Positions 36,707 through 45,478 of a DNA stretch of 64,000 nucleotides are shown here, piece by piece. Numbering within the stretch: position 1 is the first letter of the stretch; the number at the start of each line of letters is the position of its first letter. The notes beneath the pieces were generated by a model. It had not been told where the DNA came from. It saw only the letters and a list, made by a program, of their open reading frames with translations, and did no database searches. The position numbers and the translations under genes were made by a program. The DNA comes from Arthrobacter sp. UKPF54-2 (lineage in GTDB: Bacteria > Actinomycetota > Actinomycetes > Actinomycetales > Micrococcaceae). The stretch covers positions 1,178,001 to 1,242,000 of the forward strand of contig NZ_CP040174.1 of the NCBI RefSeq assembly GCF_007858535.1, read 5' to 3'.

Positions 36707-38194
36707 TCAGGCGTTCTGCGGGAAACCGAGGTTGATGCCGCCGTGGCTGGGATCCAGCCAGCGGGAGGTCACAGCCTTGCCCCGGGTAAAGAACCCGACG
36801 CCCTCGGTGCCGTGGGCGTGGGTATCGCCGAACAGCGAGTTCTTCCAGCCGCCGAAGGAGTAGTAGGCCATGGGGACCGGAACAGGGACGTTGATGCCGA
36901 CCATGCCCACCTCCACCTCGTTCTCGAAGCGGCGGGCCGCGCCGCCGTCGTTCGTGAAGATGGCAGTGCCGTTGCCATAGGGGTTGGCATTGATCAGCTC
37001 CAGCGCCTGCTCGTAGCTGTCCACACGAACCACAGACAGGACCGGGCCGAAGATTTCGTCCTGGTAGATGGACATGTCCGGGGTGACGTTGTCAAAGAGG
37101 GTGGGGCCGACGAAGAAGCCGTCCCCTTCGGCGTCGGCTGCGACGTTGCGCCCGTCGACCACCAGCGTGGCGCCGGAGGCCTCCCCGGCGTCTACGTAGC
37201 CTGCGACCTTGTCGCGGTGGACTGCCGTGACGAGCGGGCCCATGTCGCAGCCGCGGAGGCCGTCTCCGGTGCGAAGCGACCGCGTACGTTCCGCGATTTT
37301 CGCCACGAGCTCGTCGGCGATGCCACCCACCGCGAGGAGCGCCGAGATGGCCATGCACCGTTCGCCGGCGGAACCGAACCCGGCGTTCACCGCCGCGTCG
37401 GCGGCGAGGTCGAGGTCGGCGTCGGGCAGGACAATCATGTGGTTCTTGGCGCCGCCGAGGGCCTGGACGCGCTTCCCGTTCGCCGTAGCGGTCTGGTAGA
37501 CGTATTTGGCGATCGGCGTAGATCCGACGAAGGACACGGCCTTAATCTCGGGGTGGCTGAGCAGGGCATCGACGGCCACTTTGTCGCCGTGCAAGACGTT
37601 GAAGACGCCGTCGGGCAGCCCGGCTTCCTTCCAGAGTTCGGCCATCCAGTTGATGGCCGTGGGGTCCTTTTCGCTGGGCTTGATGACGACGGTGTTGCCG
37701 GCGGCGATGGCAAGCGGGAAGAACCACATGGGCACCATGGCCGGAAAGTTGAACGGGCTGATGATGGCGACCGGTCCCAGTGCCTGCCGGATTGAGTGGA
37801 CATCCACGCTGGTGGAGGCGTTCTCCGTGTAGCTGCCCTTGAGCAGGTGGGGGATGCCGCAGGCGAATTCCACGACTTCCTGCCCCCGGGTCACTTCCCC
37901 AAGGGCGTCATCAAGGATTTTGCCGTGCTCGGACGTGATGATGGCGGCGAGCTCGCCCTTGCGGGCATTGAGCAGTTCGCGGAACGCGAAGAGGATCTGG
38001 GTGCGGCGGGCGATGGAGGTGTCCCGCCAGGCGGGGAATGCGGCCCTAGCCGCTGCGACGGCGGCGTTGCTCTCTTCCTGGCTGGCCAGCGAAACCTGGC
38101 CAGTGACCTTGCCCGTCGCCGGGTTAGTGACAGGGGCTGTCCGGCTGCCGGCCGGAACGTAGCTGCCGTTGATCCAGTGCTCGATGATGTTCAA
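36707..38194 (-). CDS. mmsA: CoA-acylating methylmalonate-semialdehyde dehydrogenase
   Basis: Converts malonate or methylmalonate semialdehyde with CoA and NAD+ to acetyl- or propionyl-CoA plus CO2. It has 495 residues from TTG 38194, preceded by GAGGAG, the usual family length. Diagnostic segments are ISPFNFPAMVPMWFFP, GSTPIAKYVY and the catalytic Cys280 in GSAGERCMAIS, ending in the C-terminal GYVDAG/FFTRGKAVTSRWLDP pattern. First gene of the minus-strand unit with the aminotransferase, divergent from pucR-like regulator. Confidence 0.93.
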   Translation of the reverse strand: MNIIEHWINGSYVPAGSRTAPVTNPATGKVTGQVSLASQEESNAAVAAARAAFPAWRDTSIARRTQILFAFRELLNARKGELAAIITSEHGKILDDALGEVTRGQEVVEFACGIPHLLKGSYTENASTSVDVHSIRQALGPVAIISPFNFPAMVPMWFFPLAIAAGNTVVIKPSEKDPTAINWMAELWKEAGLPDGVFNVLHGDKVAVDALLSHPEIKAVSFVGSTPIAKYVYQTATANGKRVQALGGAKNHMIVLPDADLDLAADAAVNAGFGSAGERCMAISALLAVGGIADELVAKIAERTRSLRTGDGLRGCDMGPLVTAVHRDKVAGYVDAGEASGATLVVDGRNVAADAEGDGFFVGPTLFDNVTPDMSIYQDEIFGPVLSVVRVDSYEQALELINANPYGNGTAIFTNDGGAARRFENEVEVGMVGINVPVPVPMAYYSFGGWKNSLFGDTHAHGTEGVGFFTRGKAVTSRWLDPSHGGINLGFPQNA

Positions 38195-38270
38195 GTAGTT
38201 CTCCTCATGCGCGGTGGCGTGGTTGTTGCGTCCAGTGTGTCCGGCGCGGAGACACACCGTAAGGGCCGGT

Positions 38271-38300
38271 GTGTAAAGAGATTGATGATGTGTTTTACAC
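38271..38300. promoter_or_regulatory. Inverted repeat in the mmsA/PucR divergent promoter
   Basis: GTGTAAA at 38271-38277 faces TTTACAC at 38294-38300, a perfect 7-base dyad with a 16-base spacer. The right half overlaps the likely -10 (TACACT, 38296-38301) of the PucR-family gene. It is a good candidate operator for PucR autoregulation and for control of mmsA. Confidence 0.6.
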
Positions 38301-38307
38301 TTTGTAA

Positions 38308-39987
38308 ATGTTGCCCACCGTCCGCTCGATTCTCGGCCTTCCTGTGCTGCGCGAGGCAGGTCCCCGCCTCCTCGGCGGCGAAGGGGCGCTGGATCATCCC
38401 GTCCGCTGGGTCCATGTGAGCGAAGTACTCGATATTTCCGGGCTGCTGTCCGGGGGGGAGCTTGTGCTCACCACGGGCCTCGAACTGGAGAAGGCGCCAG
38501 GTCTCACGGAATCGTTCATCCGCTCGCTGGAGGACGCCGGGGCAGCAGGCCTGATTGTGGAAATCACCGGAAACCGGACGCGCAGCCTGGAAGCACTGTG
38601 CCTGGCCGCGGTCGGCACGGCGCTCCCCGTGATTGTGGTGGAGCGGCGGGTGCGCTTCGTGCAGATTACCGAGATCGTGCACCGGATGATTGTCGCCGAG
38701 CAGCTGGAGCGGGTGGAACTGGCCCGGGACGTCCACGAGGCGTTCACGGTGCTGAGCCTGGAAAGCGCAGGAACGGAGCAGGTCGTGGAACAGGCGGCCG
38801 CTATGATCGGTGCACCGGTAGTCTTGGAGGACCTCTCGCATCTAGTCCTCGCGTATTCGGCCGCCAAGCTGCTTACGGTCGAGCTCCTCGACGACTGGGA
38901 GCGCCGGTCGCGCACCACCCCGTCCGCTCCGGAGACATCACGGAGTGGCGCCGAGGCCTGGCTGCAGACGCCGGTGGGCGTGCGCGGGCAACTCTGGGGC
39001 CGGCTCGTGGTTCCGGTGCCGCTCGACGACGACCAGGCGGCGGCCATGGTCCTGGAGCGCGCCGCGCAGGCGCTGGCCATCAATCGGCTGGCCGAGCGGG
39101 ACCGCCGCGAGCTGAGCCACCAGGCGCAGGCCGGGCTCCTCAATGCCCTGCGGCAACCGCGCGGGCTGGGCGAGGGCGAAGCGCAGACCCGGGCCGCCGC
39201 ACTGGGTCTCAGGCGCGCGCCCTATTACGTGCCGGTCGTGTTCCGGAGCCGCGGAGCATCTTCCGCCGCCCCGCCCGACGACCCGGCTTCCGGCCGAGAT
39301 CCACTCGCCGGTCAGCAGGAGGAGCGCGCACTGCTGGAGCAGCTCGCCCGGGCACTGAAGTCTGTCTCCGGCACCGCGCTGACCGCGAGTATCCGTTCAG
39401 GCTCAGTCGGAATGATCCTGGCGATTCCAGCGAAACAACTCGAAGACCCGATGCTCCACCGCCTGGCCGAGGCCCTCGCCGGGGACACCCCGCCGTCCGG
39501 CACGTCCCTCGACGGAGCCCTGCCGGCCGGGCCCACGGACGTGGAGTGGAGCGTCGGCGTCGGCCGCCTGCGGGGTTCTTTGCTGGAGGCGGCGGCAGGC
39601 ATCGATGAAGCCTCACACGTCGCCGAAACGGCGGCGACCCTGCCGGGCGACCGCAAGCCGTTCTACCGGGCGACTGACGTCCGCCTGCGGGGGCTGCTGG
39701 CTTTGCTGCGCAAGGATCCCCGCGTGCAACAATTCGTCGAGTCCGAGCTGGAGGGCATACTCCATGCCGAGGCCCGCGGCGCGGAAGGCTACCTCGAGCT
39801 CCTCGGTCAGTACCTGGAGTCCGGTGGCAACAAAGCCGCCCTCGCCCGCAGGGGCTTCCTCAGCCGGCCGACGCTCTACGCCCGGCTGGGCAAGCTTGAG
39901 GAGCTCCTCGCCGTCGACCTCGACGATGCCGAATCTCGGACCTCGCTGCACGTCGCCCTCCTCCTGCACCGGCTGCGAACCCTGTGA
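38308..39987 (+). CDS. PucR-family transcriptional regulator
   Basis: A 559-residue regulator. The N-terminal PucR domain begins LPTVRSILGLPVL and contains LLSGGELVLTTG; a middle GGDEF-like/CdaR region follows, and a C-terminal PucR-type helix-turn-helix ends the protein (LARRGFLSRPTLYARLGKLE, about residues 510-530). The family controls purine, proline, GABA and beta-alanine catabolism. It is divergent from mmsA and has no ribosome binding site; TACACT sits six bases before ATG 38308, so the mRNA is probably leaderless. Likely local regulator of the cassette. Confidence 0.92.
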   Translation: MLPTVRSILGLPVLREAGPRLLGGEGALDHPVRWVHVSEVLDISGLLSGGELVLTTGLELEKAPGLTESFIRSLEDAGAAGLIVEITGNRTRSLEALCLAAVGTALPVIVVERRVRFVQITEIVHRMIVAEQLERVELARDVHEAFTVLSLESAGTEQVVEQAAAMIGAPVVLEDLSHLVLAYSAAKLLTVELLDDWERRSRTTPSAPETSRSGAEAWLQTPVGVRGQLWGRLVVPVPLDDDQAAAMVLERAAQALAINRLAERDRRELSHQAQAGLLNALRQPRGLGEGEAQTRAAALGLRRAPYYVPVVFRSRGASSAAPPDDPASGRDPLAGQQEERALLEQLARALKSVSGTALTASIRSGSVGMILAIPAKQLEDPMLHRLAEALAGDTPPSGTSLDGALPAGPTDVEWSVGVGRLRGSLLEAAAGIDEASHVAETAATLPGDRKPFYRATDVRLRGLLALLRKDPRVQQFVESELEGILHAEARGAEGYLELLGQYLESGGNKAALARRGFLSRPTLYARLGKLEELLAVDLDDAESRTSLHVALLLHRLRTL

Positions 39988-40022
39988 CGGTGCGGATCCA
40001 CGCAGAATGCGAGCATTGACCC

Positions 40023-40940
40023 ATGGCAAAGCCCTTTACCCTGACCCAGCTTCGATATTTCGCTATGGTGGCAGAGCTCGAAAACATGACGGCCGCGGCC
40101 GATCGGCTGCTGGTGACCCAGTCCACGCTGTCCACGGCGATGGCCCAGCTCGAGGCCAGCCTGGCGACGCAGCTGTTTGTTCGCCTGCGGACGCGCGGCC
40201 TGAGGCTGACGCCCTCGGGCAGGCAGCTGGTCCAGGACATCAAGGTGTTGCTGGAACACGCCGATTCCCTGTACGAATCGGCCCGGGGGCTGGCGACGAG
40301 CCTGGTCGGCGAACTCAAAGTCGGGGTTTTTGCGCCGCTGGCGCCGTTCAGGCTCCCGGCTATTCTGCAGACTTTCGAAGGCCAGCATCCGGGAGTCGAG
40401 GTCTCCTTCCTTGAGGCCGACCTGGCCAGCCTGCAGTCCGCACTGCTCGAGGGGCAGTGCGATGTGGCGTTGATGTATGGCCTCGGCTTGGGCCGGGGAT
40501 TCACCCGCACGGTGCTGGAGCGGGTGCCGCCCCATGTGCTGGTCCACGCCGAGCATCCCGCGGCTGTCCGCTCCGAGCGGAGCATCGCCCTGAAGGAGCT
40601 CGACGGCGAACCGTCCGTGGTGCTGGACCTGCCGCACAGCCGGGAATACTACGAGCAGCTTTACGCCATCGCCGGGGTGACACCCAATGTCCGGCACCGG
40701 TTCGCAGGCTATGAAACGGTGCGGTCATTCGTGGCGAAGGGCCACGGGTACGCGATGCTCAACCAGAGGCTCCACAGCGACCTGACCTACTCCGGGGGAA
40801 GGGTCGTGGCGCTCACCCTGACCGATGATTTGCCCCCGATCGAAGTGATGCTGGTCCGTCCGGAGGGGGTCACGCCCACCCGCAGGGCCCTGGCCTTCGA
40901 GGAGACGTGCATCCGATTGTACGGAGCCGCGCGGCACTAG
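40023..40940 (+). CDS. LysR-family transcriptional regulator
   Basis: A 305-residue LysR regulator. The winged helix-turn-helix is at residues 1-65 (LTQLRYFAMVAELENMTAAA, then TQSTLSTAMAQLE), followed by a periplasmic-binding-like effector domain (about 92-300). LysR proteins usually act at the promoter they face; downstream in the same orientation lie the leader ORF and transporter. A second regulator in one cassette suggests separate control of uptake/hydrolysis (LysR) and assimilation (PucR), which is inference. Confidence 0.92.
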   Translation: MAKPFTLTQLRYFAMVAELENMTAAADRLLVTQSTLSTAMAQLEASLATQLFVRLRTRGLRLTPSGRQLVQDIKVLLEHADSLYESARGLATSLVGELKVGVFAPLAPFRLPAILQTFEGQHPGVEVSFLEADLASLQSALLEGQCDVALMYGLGLGRGFTRTVLERVPPHVLVHAEHPAAVRSERSIALKELDGEPSVVLDLPHSREYYEQLYAIAGVTPNVRHRFAGYETVRSFVAKGHGYAMLNQRLHSDLTYSGGRVVALTLTDDLPPIEVMLVRPEGVTPTRRALAFEETCIRLYGAARH

Positions 40941-40989
40941 GCCCGTGCAGCTGGCCACTGGGCAGCGGAGTTGGCATCGGCAAAATCGA

Positions 40990-41002
40990 TTGGGCTGCCC
41001 AA
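40990..41002. promoter_or_regulatory. Palindrome upstream of leader ORF/transporter
   Basis: TTGGGC-T-GCCCAA, a perfect 6-base dyad in the 209-base gap after the LysR gene. It could be an operator for the transporter unit. Short palindromes in high-GC DNA are common, so confidence is limited. Confidence 0.35.
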
Positions 41003-41149
41003 AACTATCAATTGGACAGATGTGAAGCGGATCACACACAGTTGCTGCAGTGCGGGGATGACGGAGACTCTCCGAAGAGAAAATCCCCGCAGCGACGGCC
41101 CCCGGCCGAATTCGTCAGCACGAAAGCCATGTTGATCAAAGGAGATTCA

Positions 41150-41299
41150 ATGGTTCCGATTCACGCCCCACGTGTCCGAAGCATGTCCATGCTGGGGCAT
41201 GCCGGCAATACGGCGGCAACAATGTCAGATTTCATTTCCCGTGGCCGTAACACGCCACAGGACTCCGGAAACACGGCGACTCTAGCGTGGCAGTCATGA
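41150..41299 (+). CDS. 49-residue leader ORF coupled to the transporter
   Basis: ATG 41150 follows AAAGGAGA, a strong ribosome binding site, whereas the transporter's own start has none. The frame of 49 codons ends in TGA 41297-41299, overlapping the transporter start as ATGA. The peptide begins MVPIHAPRVRSMSM and ends NTATLAWQS; no family recognised. The arrangement strongly suggests that translation of this ORF delivers ribosomes to the transporter, possibly as a control point. Confidence 0.6.
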   Translation: MVPIHAPRVRSMSMLGHAGNTAATMSDFISRGRNTPQDSGNTATLAWQS

Positions 41300-42654
41300 C
41301 AATCAACGACATCACGGACCAGTCTCCCGTCTCCGGGACCCCCACAACGACCGAGCGCCAGGGGACCGCCCCCGGAATCCCGCCCATCACCAAAATGCAG
41401 AAGAGGGTTCTGGCCGGAGGCAGCATTGGCCAGTTCATCGAGTTCTACGACTTCACGCTCTACGGACTAACCGCCGTCATCTTCTCGCAGCTCTTCTTCC
41501 CGGGCAGCAACCCCGTCGCGGCCATGCTGGCAACCTTCGCCACGTTCGGCGTCGCGTTCGTGGTCCGCCCCATCGGGGGGTTGTTCTTCGGAGCCCTGGG
41601 CGACCGAATCGGCCGGCGCCGGGTCCTGACCATCACGCTCATCGCCATCGGCGGGGCAACCGCACTCATGGGGCTGCTCCCGACGTACGGCCAGATCGGC
41701 GCCTGGGCACCTGTCCTGCTGGTCCTCTGCCGTCTGATCCAAGGCTTCTCCGCCGGCGGGGAATCCGTGGGGGCACCGTCTTTTGTCTTCGAGCACGCCC
41801 CCGTAAAGAGCCGAGGGTTCTGGCTCAATATCACCATCGCCGCCACCGCGCTACCCTCCGTCTTTGCCGGTTCGATGATCCTCATCCTCAGCCAGTCGAT
41901 GCCGAACGAAGCCTTCATGGCGTGGGGCTGGCGCCTGCCGTTCCTGCTGGCACTGCCACTGGCACTCTTCGGCGTCTGGATCCGCAGCCGTACCGTGGAG
42001 AGCGACGCGTTCAACGAGGCAAAAGCTGCCCAGACCAAGGAATTCAGCCCGGTCCGGGAGGCCTTCCGTGAAAACAGGCTCCGCATGGTCCAGGTCATCT
42101 TTGTTATGGGTCTGACGGCGATGGGCTTCTACTTCCTCTCGGCGTACTTTGTGTCCTACGTCCAGACCACCGGTCACCTGAGCCGCGAGCAATCGCTCCT
42201 GGCCAATGCCGCGGCCCTGGCCCTCTACGCCGTCCTGCTTCCCGTCGGCGGCCGGCTCAGTGACCGCTTTGGCCGCAAACCGATGCTTCTTGCAGGTTCG
42301 GCCGCGCTGGCCTTGTTCTCGGTCCCGAGCTTCATGCTCGTGACGAGCGGCAGCCTGCCCCTCGCGCTGCTGGGTCAGGCGCTCTTCGTCGTCGCGCTCT
42401 GCATCTATGGCGGCGGTTGCTATACCTTCTTCGTTGAAATCTTCACGACGCGCACACGCTTCACGTCTGCGGCGATCAGCTACAACGGGGCCTACGCACT
42501 CTTTGGGGGCACAGCGCCATTCATCGGTACCGCCCTCGTCGGCGGCACCGGTGTGCCCCACGCCCCCGGCTTCTACATGGCGGCCGCCGCCCTCGTCGTC
42601 CTCCTCCTGGTGCTGTTCACCAAGGTTCCCGAGACGCGCGGGCGTATGGGCTAA
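41296..42654 (+). CDS. MFS transporter, metabolite:H+ symporter (MHS) type
   Basis: A 452-residue, 12-helix permease. The MHS signature appears in GGSIGQFIEFYDFTLYG at the N-terminus, GDRIGRRR between helices 2 and 3, and LCRLIQGFSAGGES in helix 4. The family takes up organic acids, betaines or aromatic acids with protons. By context the cargo should be the substrate of the downstream hydrolase or amidase. ATG 41296 is chosen because it overlaps the leader-ORF stop; GTG 41287 is possible. Confidence 0.9.
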   Translation: MTINDITDQSPVSGTPTTTERQGTAPGIPPITKMQKRVLAGGSIGQFIEFYDFTLYGLTAVIFSQLFFPGSNPVAAMLATFATFGVAFVVRPIGGLFFGALGDRIGRRRVLTITLIAIGGATALMGLLPTYGQIGAWAPVLLVLCRLIQGFSAGGESVGAPSFVFEHAPVKSRGFWLNITIAATALPSVFAGSMILILSQSMPNEAFMAWGWRLPFLLALPLALFGVWIRSRTVESDAFNEAKAAQTKEFSPVREAFRENRLRMVQVIFVMGLTAMGFYFLSAYFVSYVQTTGHLSREQSLLANAAALALYAVLLPVGGRLSDRFGRKPMLLAGSAALALFSVPSFMLVTSGSLPLALLGQALFVVALCIYGGGCYTFFVEIFTTRTRFTSAAISYNGAYALFGGTAPFIGTALVGGTGVPHAPGFYMAAAALVVLLLVLFTKVPETRGRMG

Positions 42655-42698
42655 ACCCCCTCCTGCTTCCCGCCACCGCTACACACAAAGGATTTCCC

Positions 42699-43964
42699 AT
42701 GAACTCAGCAGCTTTCCTCCAAGATTTCCACCACGTGGCCACCATCGGTGCCACCTCCAACAACGGTGTCGACCGCCAGGCGGCCACGGCAGAGGACGCG
42801 CAGACACGCGACTGGTTCGCCGGTTGGGTGCGCGACGCCGGATGGGAACTCCGGGTGGACGGAATCGGCAACATGTTCGGGCTGCTGGAGTGGACACCGG
42901 GGGCGCCGTACGTGCTCATCGGTTCGCATCTCGACAGCCAGCCGCTCGGCGGACGCTTCGACGGAGCATATGGTGTCGTCGCCGCCATGCATGCCGCCCG
43001 GCGGCTCGACGCCGAGATCGCCGACGGCGGCGCGGCGCCTCGGTTCAATCTGGCTGTCGTGAACTGGTTCAACGAGGAAGGCGGCCGCTTCGCCCCGAGC
43101 ATCATGGGCAGCTCGGTCTTCGCCGGACTGCTGCCGAGGGAACGGATGCTGGACGTTGCCGACCTGCAGGGCATCACCGTCCGCGAGGCCCTGGACGGTA
43201 TCGGGTATCTCGGCACATCCGAGGGGCCCGAAGTCGCCAGCTACGCGGAGATCCACATCGAGCAGGGCCGGATCCTTGAGCGCGAGGGCATCACGATCGG
43301 CCTGGTCGACAGCAGCTGGTACACCCAGAAACTCGACATCGAGGTGCTGGGCGAACAGTCGCACACGGGAGCGACGGCCATGGCCGACCGGCACGACGCT
43401 CTGGTCGCGGCGTCGAAGATCATCCTGATGGTCCACGACGTCACGCAGGATTTCGCCGACGAGGCCCTCGTCTCGTCTGTGGGACAGCTGACCCTTGAAC
43501 CCAATTCTCCTATTGTGGTGGCGCGCCGGGTGCATCTCGTGGCGGACCTCCGCTCGGGCGACCCCGACATCGTCAAGGCCGCCCGGGCCAAGCTCATCGC
43601 GGACATCGACGTGCTCGCCCGCGCGCACGACATCAAGGTCAACGTCAAGGACTTCGACATCCGCCCCATCCGCCGCTTCCCCGAAGCGGGCCTGGAACTC
43701 GCGGACAAGGTGGCCGCCGATCTAGGCCTCTCCTCGCGGCGTATCCAGACCATGGCCGGCCACGATTCTGTCGCCATGAACACCCTGGCGCCGTCCGTGA
43801 TGCTCTTTATCCCCAGCGTGGACGGCGTATCGCACTGCGAACGGGAATTCACCACCGACGCCGACATGGTGACCGGAGTGGACATGCTCACCGGAGTCGC
43901 CCGCCAGCTCATCGGCGGCGCCCTCGCCGAAGCCGTTTCCCGGCCGGCGGCGGGCGTCGCATGA
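42699..43964 (+). CDS. N-carbamoyl-amino-acid hydrolase / beta-ureidopropionase-like (M20 family)
   Basis: A 421-residue zinc hydrolase of the hydantoinase/carbamoylase group. Metal and substrate motifs visible are GSHLDSQPLGGRFDGAYG, FNEEGGRF, HIEQGRILE, and HSGA-like HTGATAM, with the late GHDSVAMN. Members remove the N-carbamoyl group from N-carbamoyl-amino acids, allantoate or 3-ureidopropionate, releasing ammonia and CO2. With the downstream aminotransferase and mmsA, a beta-amino-acid product would be fully assimilable. Start ATG 42699 follows AAAGGA; the end overlaps the amidase start by ATGA. Confidence 0.88.
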   Translation: MNSAAFLQDFHHVATIGATSNNGVDRQAATAEDAQTRDWFAGWVRDAGWELRVDGIGNMFGLLEWTPGAPYVLIGSHLDSQPLGGRFDGAYGVVAAMHAARRLDAEIADGGAAPRFNLAVVNWFNEEGGRFAPSIMGSSVFAGLLPRERMLDVADLQGITVREALDGIGYLGTSEGPEVASYAEIHIEQGRILEREGITIGLVDSSWYTQKLDIEVLGEQSHTGATAMADRHDALVAASKIILMVHDVTQDFADEALVSSVGQLTLEPNSPIVVARRVHLVADLRSGDPDIVKAARAKLIADIDVLARAHDIKVNVKDFDIRPIRRFPEAGLELADKVAADLGLSSRRIQTMAGHDSVAMNTLAPSVMLFIPSVDGVSHCEREFTTDADMVTGVDMLTGVARQLIGGALAEAVSRPAAGVA

Positions 43965-45397
43965 CCGACCTGCACTATCTTGATGCCACCACGGCACTAC
44001 GGCTCTTCCGGACCAGGGAGTTGTCCCCCGTGGAACTGCTGGAAGCCGTCGCAGCCAGGACGGAGGCCGTGAATGCAGGCATAAATGCCCTGACGGAAAC
44101 CCTGTTCGAGGAAGCCCTCCCTGCCGCCCGCCAGGCAGCAGCCGGCTATGCCCGCGGCCGGAACCTGACACCGCTGCTCGGGCTGCCGGTAGCCGCCAAG
44201 GAGAAACACGGGCTGAAGGGGCGCACCCTCTCGCAAGGGCTCCTCGCCCGCAAGGCAGAGTGTGCGGCGGCCGACCATCCCGTCATCGACCGAATCCGGC
44301 GCGCCGGCGGAATCATTCATGCGCGCACCACGACGCCGGAATACAGCTGCGCCACGGTCACCCACAGCCCGTTGTGGGGTGTCACCCGTAACCCCTGGAA
44401 TCCGCAGTACTCTCCCGGGGGATCCTCGGGCGGCTCCGGCGCGGCGCTGGCCGCCGGCCTCGCCCCGCTCGCCACGGCCTCCGACATCGCCGGCTCAACC
44501 AGGCTCCCGGCGGCCTTCACAGGGACTGTCGGCTACAAGGCGCCGTACGGCCGGATCCCCGGGCTGGCGCCGCTCTCCGCGGACCACTACCGCGGTGACG
44601 GCCCGATGGCACGGACCGTCGCGGATGCGGCGCTCCTGGCCAACGTGATGGCCGGCCGGCACCCCGGGGACCACACGTCGCTCGACGGCGGCCTGGCACT
44701 TTCCATCCCCGCCGGCGGCGCCGCCTCGGTGGACGGACTGCGGATCGCGCTGTGCATCCGGCTGGGGAACTACCCGGTGGCAGCGGACGTGGAGGCCAAC
44801 ACGCGTGCCGTGGCGTCCGCGCTCAGCGACGCGGGCGCCGTGGTGGAGGAGATCGAACTGCCCTGGACAACCGAGGACATCAGCAGGACGATATTCACGC
44901 ATTTCGGCTACCTACTAGGTCCGGCGATGGAAGACGAGACCGCGGATTCACCCGACCTGCTAGCCGCCTACACCCGGCGCTTCATGGCCGACGCGCGCAA
45001 GGCGGCCGGGGAGAACCGCTTCATCGACGGGACCCGGGCGGAAACCCGCCTCCAAGCCGAGCTTGGCGCGGCGATGGCAGGCTTCGATGCCCTGATCTGC
45101 CCGGTCTCCGCCGTCTCTGCCCTAGACGCAGATGGGATGTACCTTGATGGGATCGACGCAGAGGGCGGCGTGCGACTCAACCACTACTGGCAGGGCCACA
45201 TGACGGCACCGTTCAACATAGCCAACCGCTGCCCCGTCCTGGCGGTGCCGAGCGGAATGGCCGACTGCGGCATCCCCACAGGGGTCCAGATCGTGGGCCA
45301 TCCGTTCGATGACGCGATGGTCTTCGCTGTTGGTGCCGCCGTAGAAGCCGTTCGACCATGGGCAGCACGTCGGCCGGATCTCCTGGTGATGAGCTAG
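43961..45397 (+). CDS. Amidase (amidase-signature family)
   Basis: A 478-residue amidase-signature hydrolase. The Ser-cisSer-Lys triad is readable: Lys in VAAKEKHG, the cis-Ser in the Gly/Ser stretch PGGSSGGSGAAL, and the nucleophile Ser in SDIAGSTRLPA. These enzymes hydrolyse amides including carbamoyl compounds and aryl or aliphatic amides. It starts inside the hydrolase stop (ATGA), so the two enzymes are made together and probably act in sequence. The exact substrate cannot be read. The gene ends ten bases before the right direct repeat. Confidence 0.88.
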   Translation: MTDLHYLDATTALRLFRTRELSPVELLEAVAARTEAVNAGINALTETLFEEALPAARQAAAGYARGRNLTPLLGLPVAAKEKHGLKGRTLSQGLLARKAECAAADHPVIDRIRRAGGIIHARTTTPEYSCATVTHSPLWGVTRNPWNPQYSPGGSSGGSGAALAAGLAPLATASDIAGSTRLPAAFTGTVGYKAPYGRIPGLAPLSADHYRGDGPMARTVADAALLANVMAGRHPGDHTSLDGGLALSIPAGGAASVDGLRIALCIRLGNYPVAADVEANTRAVASALSDAGAVVEEIELPWTTEDISRTIFTHFGYLLGPAMEDETADSPDLLAAYTRRFMADARKAAGENRFIDGTRAETRLQAELGAAMAGFDALICPVSAVSALDADGMYLDGIDAEGGVRLNHYWQGHMTAPFNIANRCPVLAVPSGMADCGIPTGVQIVGHPFDDAMVFAVGAAVEAVRPWAARRPDLLVMS

Positions 45398-45407
45398 CCA
45401 CCGACCC

Positions 45408-45463
45408 CCGCCGCCGGCTGAGGCACGCGTCCGCCTCCGGTTGAGGTGCCCCCGCAGCCGCCG
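45408..45463. repeat. Right 56-base direct repeat flanking the cassette
   Basis: Second copy of 35176-35231, 10232 bases downstream, matching at 55 of 56 positions. It ends just before the GGGAGG ribosome binding site of the ABC-F gene and is not part of any gene here. Confidence 0.95.
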
Positions 45464-45478
45464 TGGGAGGATTGCTGT

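Noticed and set aside
35176..45463. Calling the repeat-bracketed cassette a transposon or integrative element
   Set aside because: No transposase, integrase, terminal inverted repeats or tRNA target were seen. Only direct repeats support insertion, so the claim is limited to that.
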